From positions 1 to 64,000 of the forward strand of contig JADJRC010000012.1 of NCBI GenBank assembly GCA_016712415.1: 64,000 nucleotides of DNA, in the 5' to 3' direction. The first letter of the stretch is position 1. Every line of letters starts with the position of its first letter. The notes beneath the pieces are model-generated. The model saw only the letters and a program-made list of their open reading frames with translations, ran no database searches and was not told the DNA's origin. The position numbers were made by a program, and so were the translations under genes. The stretch is from Lewinellaceae bacterium. Lineage in GTDB: Bacteria > Bacteroidota > Bacteroidia > Chitinophagales > Saprospiraceae. Shown in pieces: positions 59,182-64,000 of this stretch.

Positions 59182-60530
59182 GACAGGTTTTCAATATACT
59201 TTTTCAGTGTGTCGGCTATTTCGGCGAAAAACTTGTCTTCCTGACCGCTTCCGGATATGGCCATGCGGTTGAGCGGACGGGTGGTGCGCAAGGCGCCGAG
59301 CGGCGAGGCATCTATGGCGCAGTTTTTCCATAAGACGGGCATAACCAGGAACCGGTTGCGCGGATTGTTCTTTTTGACAAGGTCGTCGAGCAAGGTCAAT
59401 GCCGGGTTTTTATCGTCGAAAAAATCGGCGCTCACCAGGGGAATGACTACCTGGCTCTGTTCGACAGCCGTTGTCAGCCATTGCTGCAGATCACCTTGTC
59501 CCACGGCATCCTTTACGGTCAGTGCCCGCACCTTGAGGGGTTGCAGGTGTTTGAGCAGCGCCGTACAGCCATCGTCGTCTTTGGCGTCGTTGTGCAGGAT
59601 CAGTACCTGCGCCTGCGGGGCGGTGGAGTCACTGGATGCGCCGCCCTCCAGTTTCTTATAGTGTTCCAGCAGGGTTGAAATAAAGGTTTCCATATCCGAT
59701 TTGGGAAACTCCATTTTGAATTCGCCCTGGAAAAAAACCTTTGCGTATGGTCCGGTTTCGCGTTTGCCTTTGAGGGGGTAGGCAAACGGCTGTATGCTGT
59801 TGCGCGCATTTTTAAACAGTGCGTCGAGCAATACCCGGAGGCTCCAGTCTTCAAAGTCAAACCCCAGAAACAGGTAAAAACGCGGCACTGAAAAAGCTGC
59901 CAGCAGGCTGTCGGGCAGCCTTTCGTGCTGCACACCGGTGATCTTGTTGACGTATGCGAGTTGGTCGTTGTAGGTAAGCACCAGCGATTCCGACTTCTTG
60001 TAGTAGCCGAACAGGTTGTAGATCAGCGGTGCATCGTCGTCGTTAAACGTAAAAAGCAGGTCGGATACGGGTTTCCTGAAGTTGAAAAAGTCAAAACGGT
60101 AGTCCCGAACGGCAGTGGCGTAAAAACGCGCAAAGAAGTCGTCAGGCGTCGTGTTGATAATGATCCGGAAGGGGAGATCGGCCAATTGTTCCAGCATCGG
60201 ATGCAGCTCGGCGTTGTGTTCGGCCTTGGAATAAAAGTCCTGGACGCTGGAAATGATCATCGTATCGGAGCGTTGCCTGATACGCAGTGTGCTGGCCACC
60301 TGGGTCAGCGAGTCCTCTTCCTCCTTGCTCAGGTTTAGCCCTTTGGCCAGTTCGTTGGCACACAGTTCTGTCAGCGGGCGGTACGTGCCGTCGGCCTGCC
60401 GTGCGGTGATGGCCGCAGGGCCCAGGAACAATACGCAGGAACCTTCGCTGATGTTTCGCGCAATGTTCTGGTAAATGGTATCAGTAAGTTCTGTCACGCC
60501 TCCGGATTGGGCTGTCGATTCATCAGGCAT
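59178..60530 (-). CDS. SIR2-like / TIR-like fusion protein
   Basis: A 450-residue soluble protein starting at 60530 (MPDESTAQSGG). The upstream ATG is rejected because the promoter lies between. Residues 28-230 resemble defence-type SIR2_2 domains: SCVLFLGPAAI (31-41), IIINTTPDDFFARF (123-136), PLIYNLFGYYKKS (168-180), YLFLGFDFEDWS (219-230). Residues 306-420 look TIR-like: AQVLILHNDAKDDD, SQVVIPLVSADFF, FLVMPVLWKNCAIDASPLG. Canonical catalytic residues appear altered: GAGxS is GPAAI, the active-site His of the LHG motif is Phe (LFG), and the TIR glutamate position seems Asp. It may act as an NAD-metabolite sensor or scaffold rather than a NADase. Its 3' end overlaps the STAND gene by 4 nt. 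Confidence 0.8.
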   Translation of the reverse strand: MPDESTAQSGGVTELTDTIYQNIARNISEGSCVLFLGPAAITARQADGTYRPLTELCANELAKGLNLSKEEEDSLTQVASTLRIRQRSDTMIISSVQDFYSKAEHNAELHPMLEQLADLPFRIIINTTPDDFFARFYATAVRDYRFDFFNFRKPVSDLLFTFNDDDAPLIYNLFGYYKKSESLVLTYNDQLAYVNKITGVQHERLPDSLLAAFSVPRFYLFLGFDFEDWSLRVLLDALFKNARNSIQPFAYPLKGKRETGPYAKVFFQGEFKMEFPKSDMETFISTLLEHYKKLEGGASSDSTAPQAQVLILHNDAKDDDGCTALLKHLQPLKVRALTVKDAVGQGDLQQWLTTAVEQSQVVIPLVSADFFDDKNPALTLLDDLVKKNNPRNRFLVMPVLWKNCAIDASPLGALRTTRPLNRMAISGSGQEDKFFAEIADTLKKYIENLS

Positions 60531-60563
60531 AGTGGTTCGATTTTGGGGAGGTATTGAATTGAA

Positions 60564-60594
60564 CAAAGGTAGGAATGCATTCCTAACGAACAAA
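60564..60594 (-). promoter_or_regulatory. Bacteroidota-type promoter for the SIR2/TIR-STAND unit
   Basis: On the minus strand TTTG (60594-60591), 19 bp, TACCTTTG (60571-60564). The start codon at 60530 follows after about 33 nt. This shows the two-gene unit is transcribed independently of hemD. Confidence 0.82.
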
Positions 60595-60632
60595 TTACAT
60601 TCGGCAAAAAGCGTACCTGCCGTAAATAAAAC

Positions 60633-60662
60633 AAGAGCCACTCCGAATTCGGGGTGGCTCTT
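60633..60662 (-). terminator. Rho-independent terminator after hemD
   Basis: AAGAGCCACCCCG pairs with CGGAGTGGCTCTT (one G-U), followed on the minus strand by GTTTTATTTA. It separates hemD from the SIR2/TIR-STAND unit. Confidence 0.9.
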
Positions 60663-60689
60663 GTTGGTCATTTTGCAAGGAACGGACTC

Positions 60690-61472
60690 CTAGTGGGGGT
60701 TCGACACCTTGAGATAATTCTCGAGTGCAACTGCAATAGAAGGCGTTTCAGGCGTTCCGGCCTGAATGTTAACCGTCATGCCGCGTTCGCTGACAGCCTT
60801 GAGGGCTGCTTTGCCGAATACGCAAATACGGCGGTCGTCCTGTTTGAAATCGGGAAACTGCTCGAACATAGACTTGATCTCCAGTGCGGAGAAGAAGGCA
60901 ATGATATCGTATTTGATATCTTTCAGCTCGCTCAGGTCTGTGTTTACGGTGCGGTACATGACAGCGTCCTGGATTGGCACCTTCAGCTCCCTGAAGAATC
61001 GAATGACGTCCGGATTGCCCTGGTCGCTGGTGGGCAGAAAGAACTTTTCTTCCTTGTTGCGCAGGATGTACGATTTCAGATCGGTAATGGACTTGGCGCC
61101 ATTAAAGACCTTGCGTTTGCGGAACATGATAAATTTCTGCAGGTAGTTAGCGATGGTTTCCGTTGCGCAGAAATACTTCATGTCGTCCGACATCTTGATG
61201 CGGAGCTCGCCGCAAAGCCGGAAAAAGTGATCAATAGCGTTTTTACTGGTGAAAACGATCGCAGTGTAATCGTTCGGGTAAACCCGGTTTTTACGATACT
61301 CTTTCTCGGTGAGACCTTCCACAGATACGAACGGCACAAAATCGATACGGACCCCAAAACGCTTTTCCAGTTCATCATAAGCGGTGAGCTGGGCCGGTCT
61401 GGGTTGCGAAATAAGGATGTTGTGAACTCTCTTGAAGGTCTCTTCCTGAGCAGGAGCGGCGGTTGCAGACAT
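60690..61472 (-). CDS. hemD: Uroporphyrinogen-III synthase family protein
   Basis: Cyclises hydroxymethylbilane to uroporphyrinogen III. The 260-residue sequence has the HemD two-lobe pattern: RVHNILISQPRPAQLTAYDE, YTAIVFTSKNAIDHFFRLCG in lobe 1, and FFLPTSDQGNPDVIRFFREL with DIIAFFSALEIKSMFEQFPD and FGKAALKAVSERGMTVNIQA. HemD is poorly conserved, so the call also relies on the adjacent DUF4271 gene upstream, a typical Bacteroidota neighbour. A strong terminator follows 28 nt after the stop. Confidence 0.9.
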   Translation of the reverse strand: MSATAAPAQEETFKRVHNILISQPRPAQLTAYDELEKRFGVRIDFVPFVSVEGLTEKEYRKNRVYPNDYTAIVFTSKNAIDHFFRLCGELRIKMSDDMKYFCATETIANYLQKFIMFRKRKVFNGAKSITDLKSYILRNKEEKFFLPTSDQGNPDVIRFFRELKVPIQDAVMYRTVNTDLSELKDIKYDIIAFFSALEIKSMFEQFPDFKQDDRRICVFGKAALKAVSERGMTVNIQAGTPETPSIAVALENYLKVSNPH

Positions 61473-61582
61473 TCGGGCGTGTTGTTTTGTGAAATTTGTT
61501 TGGAAGAAAATTGAAGGTATGTTTTGGCGCTTGAACTTTGGAGATATGGGTACTCCGGGCTCTAAACTTCAAACTCCAAATT

Positions 61583-62479
61583 TTACCCTGTTTGTATCAT
61601 CGCCAGTTTCAATACAAGGATAACCGGCGCGATTTCGACGGCACAAAGGTACAACAAAAAGTGAAATTGGTTGTCTGCCAAAAATTTAGTGCTGATGGGG
61701 CTGGAGCGAAATGCCCGGTATAGGTAGAACACAACGATGAGGCCCAGCGTCCAAAACAGGATCAACTCCTGATAATCTGCCGAAAATGCCAGCAAAAAAT
61801 TGAAAGGCATCAAAAACAGGCCCAGCACGCAGTTGAAAATAATAATAAGAAAATTATAGCGCCGCACCTCTTTGCTCACCGGGAATAGCCATCCCGCCAT
61901 GGCGAGGAACAGGTGTTTGGACAGAAACAACACAGCAGCGCTGGTCATCACGATAAAGAAAAAAGCCAGGTTGTTGAATGACTCTTCCCGGAGCGTGCGC
62001 ACCGTCAGGAACAGAAACATGCCTGCATTGAGCAGGAAGTTGCCATACAGCAACAGGTATGGCGATAGACCTACAAGCCCGGACGATTCACGCTGTGCAA
62101 CCGTCAGGCCGTTGTCGTTGAGAAAGCCGCGCCAGGCTTTGCCCACTGCTTTGCGGTTGGCAGCAACCGAAAGGGTGAGCAGGGTGAATATGGTAACCAG
62201 GATACCAAAAAGGGTGATATCAGACAGCGTGTTGCCATAGCGGGGCAGGAAGCTGGAAGGTCGGAAAGGCTTGGTCGTGTTTTCTGCGAGTACTCTGGCG
62301 GCGCCGGGCTGACGGTGTGGTGTCACATCGAACGGGTTCGACGCGCCGGAAATGCCTGCGACATCAGGCGTTTTGGCCAGCCGGTGTTTCATCTCGAAAG
62401 GGTTGCCGGCGCCTTGTCCGCCGGCCGGTGCAGCCGCACAAACGAAAATGAGCATCCAGAAAAATACAGGCCGTATCAT
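61583..62479 (-). CDS. DUF4271 membrane protein
   Basis: A 298-residue membrane protein: signal peptide or first helix, a polar extracytoplasmic segment (about 25-75) with two NPF elements (GNPFEMKHRLAK and SNPFDVTPH), then about seven hydrophobic helices, e.g. ITLFGILVTIFTLLTLSVAA and YNFLIIIFNCVLGLFLMPFN. This is the DUF4271 layout, usually next to hemD in Bacteroidota. A CAAAGGTA box (TACCTTTG on minus) at 62484-62491 is very close to the start codon. Function unknown; it is transcribed toward hemD with 110 nt between. Confidence 0.88.
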   Translation of the reverse strand: MIRPVFFWMLIFVCAAAPAGGQGAGNPFEMKHRLAKTPDVAGISGASNPFDVTPHRQPGAARVLAENTTKPFRPSSFLPRYGNTLSDITLFGILVTIFTLLTLSVAANRKAVGKAWRGFLNDNGLTVAQRESSGLVGLSPYLLLYGNFLLNAGMFLFLTVRTLREESFNNLAFFFIVMTSAAVLFLSKHLFLAMAGWLFPVSKEVRRYNFLIIIFNCVLGLFLMPFNFLLAFSADYQELILFWTLGLIVVFYLYRAFRSSPISTKFLADNQFHFLLYLCAVEIAPVILVLKLAMIQTG

Positions 62480-62522
62480 GCGACAAAGGTAAATAAAACC
62501 TTCGCGCCGCTTTTTCTTTTCC

Positions 62523-62530
62523 TAATTTTG
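62523..62530 (+). promoter_or_regulatory. Possible -7 element for purA
   Basis: TAATTTTG fits TAnnTTTG, 70 nt before the purA ATG at 62601. No -33 TTTG is seen at the proper distance. Confidence 0.35.
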
Positions 62531-62600
62531 CAGCGTATTTTGGCATTCCCCACTCCGGCGCCCGAATTTGCGGTACCGGAATTTGTTTTTTACCAGATTT

Positions 62601-63870
62601 ATGAATCAAATAGACGTCATACTCGGCCTCCAATGGGGCGACGAAGGCAAGGGCAAGATTGTAGATTATCTGGCCAACAGCTACGATATCGTGGCTCGGT
62701 TTCAGGGCGGCCCGAATGCCGGCCATACGCTTAAATTTGGTGGCAACAAATACGTGTTGCACACCGTGCCCTCCGGTATTTTTCGCGAAAACCTGATCAA
62801 CCTCATCGGTAACGGCGTGGTGCTTGATCCCGTTGTATTTCAGCGGGAATTGCGTTCCCTCGAACAAAGCCAGGTGAATTTTCGCCACCGCCTGATGGTT
62901 GCCCGCAAAGCGCACCTGATACTGCCTACCCACCGCTGGCTCGACGCCGCGAGTGAAGCGCATAAGGGAAAGGCCAAGATCGGCTCGACTTTGAAAGGTA
63001 TAGGGCCAACCTATATGGACAAAACCGGGCGCAACGGACTTCGGGTCGGAGACGTGGAATTGCCCGCCTTCCGCGATCAATACGAGGCGCTGAAGGCAAA
63101 ACACATGGAACTGCTCCGGATTTATCGAAGTGTCGTTTGATCTGGCAACGGAGGAGAAAATCTGGTTCGAGAGCCTCGATACCCTGCGCACCCTGCCGTT
63201 CGTGGACGGCGAATATTATATCAACGAAGCCCTGGCTTCAGGAAAAAACATCCTTGCCGAAGGCGCCCAGGGTTCCATGCTCGATATCGACTTCGGTACC
63301 TATCCCTTTGTGACCTCATCGAATACCATTACGGCCGGTGTATGCACCGGTTTGGGAGTGGCGCCACAGCGTGTCGGTCGTGTGATCGGGATCACGAAGG
63401 CGTATTGCACCCGTGTAGGCGGCGGGCCCTTCCCTACAGAACTCGACAATGAGACGGGCGAAAAACTCCGGACGGAGGGGCAGGAATTCGGCTCCACAAC
63501 CGGCCGGCCCCGCCGGTGCGGGTGGATCGACCTGCCGCAACTGCGCTACACCATTATGCTGAACGGCGTAACGGAATTGTGCATGACCAAGATTGACGTA
63601 TTGAATATTTTTGCCGAAATCGGCGCGGCCACGCGTTACCGCTACGGCGGCGGGGAACACTCCAACCTGCCCTTCGATCTCTGCCATACAGATGTCGAGC
63701 CGGTTTTCAAGTATTTTAAGGGCTGGAATGCTTCGCTGGATGGCGTAACGTTGTTCGATGCACTGCCCCGGGAGGCCAGGGCTTTTCTGGAAGATATGGA
63801 AATGCAACTCGGTGTTCCGTTCCGCATGATCTCGACGGGACCTGAACGGGGAAAACTGATTGTGCGTTGA
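62601..63870 (+). CDS. purA: Adenylosuccinate synthetase (one frameshift)
   Basis: GTP-dependent first step from IMP to AMP. Start at 62601 (MNQIDVILGLQWGDEGKGKI) with the GWGDEGKGK-type P-loop and GGPNAGHTLKFGG. The second half, in another frame from about 63130, has ILAEGAQGSMLDIDFGTYPF, TSSNTITAGVCTGLGV, RVGGGPFPTEL, the GSTTGRPRRCGWIDLPQLRY substrate loop and TKIDVLN. Removing one base near 63125-63140 yields 422 residues, a normal length with all motifs. As purA is normally essential, the break is almost surely a sequence error rather than a mutation. Confidence 0.96.
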
Positions 63871-63876
63871 CCGCAA

Positions 63877-64000
63877 TCAGCGGTGTTGACTGGCCCAGTC
63901 ATCGTACGATGAGCCGGGCAGGAACGAAACGACCTGGCCAAAACGTCCGGGCGATTTCAGTATAATATGAATGATCCGGCGACCCATCCGGCGCGTCTCT
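63877..64000 (-). CDS. Possible C-terminal fragment of an unidentified gene
   Basis: An open minus-strand frame enters from the right edge and ends at 63877, with a plausible C-terminus (RRIIHIILKSPGRFGQVVSF ... YDDWASQHR). Too short to identify; real coding is likely but not certain. Confidence 0.35.
   Translation of the reverse strand, partial: ETRRMGRRIIHIILKSPGRFGQVVSFLPGSSYDDWASQHR

Noticed and set aside
60531..60671. 47-residue N-terminal extension of the SIR2/TIR protein
   Set aside because: The -33/-7 promoter and likely transcription start lie inside this stretch.

Overview
The window is a roughly 64 kb piece of a GC-rich Bacteroidota chromosome, most likely from the Saprospiria (the class is an inference). 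The evidence is a protein with a type IX secretion (T9SS) C-terminal sorting domain, a hemD + DUF4271 gene pair, Bacteroidota-type promoters (TTTG, 17-19 bp, TAnnTTTG), and repeat-rich intergenic DNA. No rRNA, tRNA, CRISPR array or transposase gene was recognised.

Layout. (i) 1-25757, minus strand: an extracellular contractile injection system (eCIS; Afp/PVC/MAC-like). It runs from a DUF4255 (Pvc16-type) protein through sheath, two unknown helical proteins, two tube proteins, DUF5908, LysM adaptor, VgrG-like spike, PAAR tip, gp25, a baseplate-J protein and a very large second baseplate protein to the tape-measure protein. A vanadium-dependent haloperoxidase/PAP2 gene and a ParA ATPase follow on the same strand. 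No AAA+ ATPase (Afp15) and no fibre gene are visible. (ii) 26.3-28.6 kb: two nucleotide-sugar genes (UXS-like, rmlB) framed by tandem arrays of 7-bp units. (iii) 28.8-50.8 kb: mostly housekeeping and envelope genes (rhodanese, prs, M36 metalloprotease, queG-lpxD, GHL10 glycosidase, hemB, a large outer-membrane protein, SpoIIM/DUF4129 proteins, hemW, mscL-like, gpmI). (iv) 50.8-56.8 kb: a trypsin-like protease, two proteins of unknown function, a WD40 protein, serA and a MITE-like element. (v) 57-60.5 kb: a two-gene unit, a SIR2-like/TIR-like fusion protein overlapping by 4 nt a membrane-anchored nSTAND1 NTPase, with its own strong promoter. It looks like an immune or conflict system and is the best candidate here for something undescribed. 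(vi) 60.7-64 kb: hemD, DUF4271, purA.

Sequence quality matters. At least ten genes, including essential purA, are split by single-base shifts, several of them at short homopolymers. This looks like uncorrected long-read indels, so split genes are annotated here as single loci. One cluster, at least four shifts within about 310 bp of the baseplate-J gene, coincides with an AT-rich segment and may be real decay or recombination.
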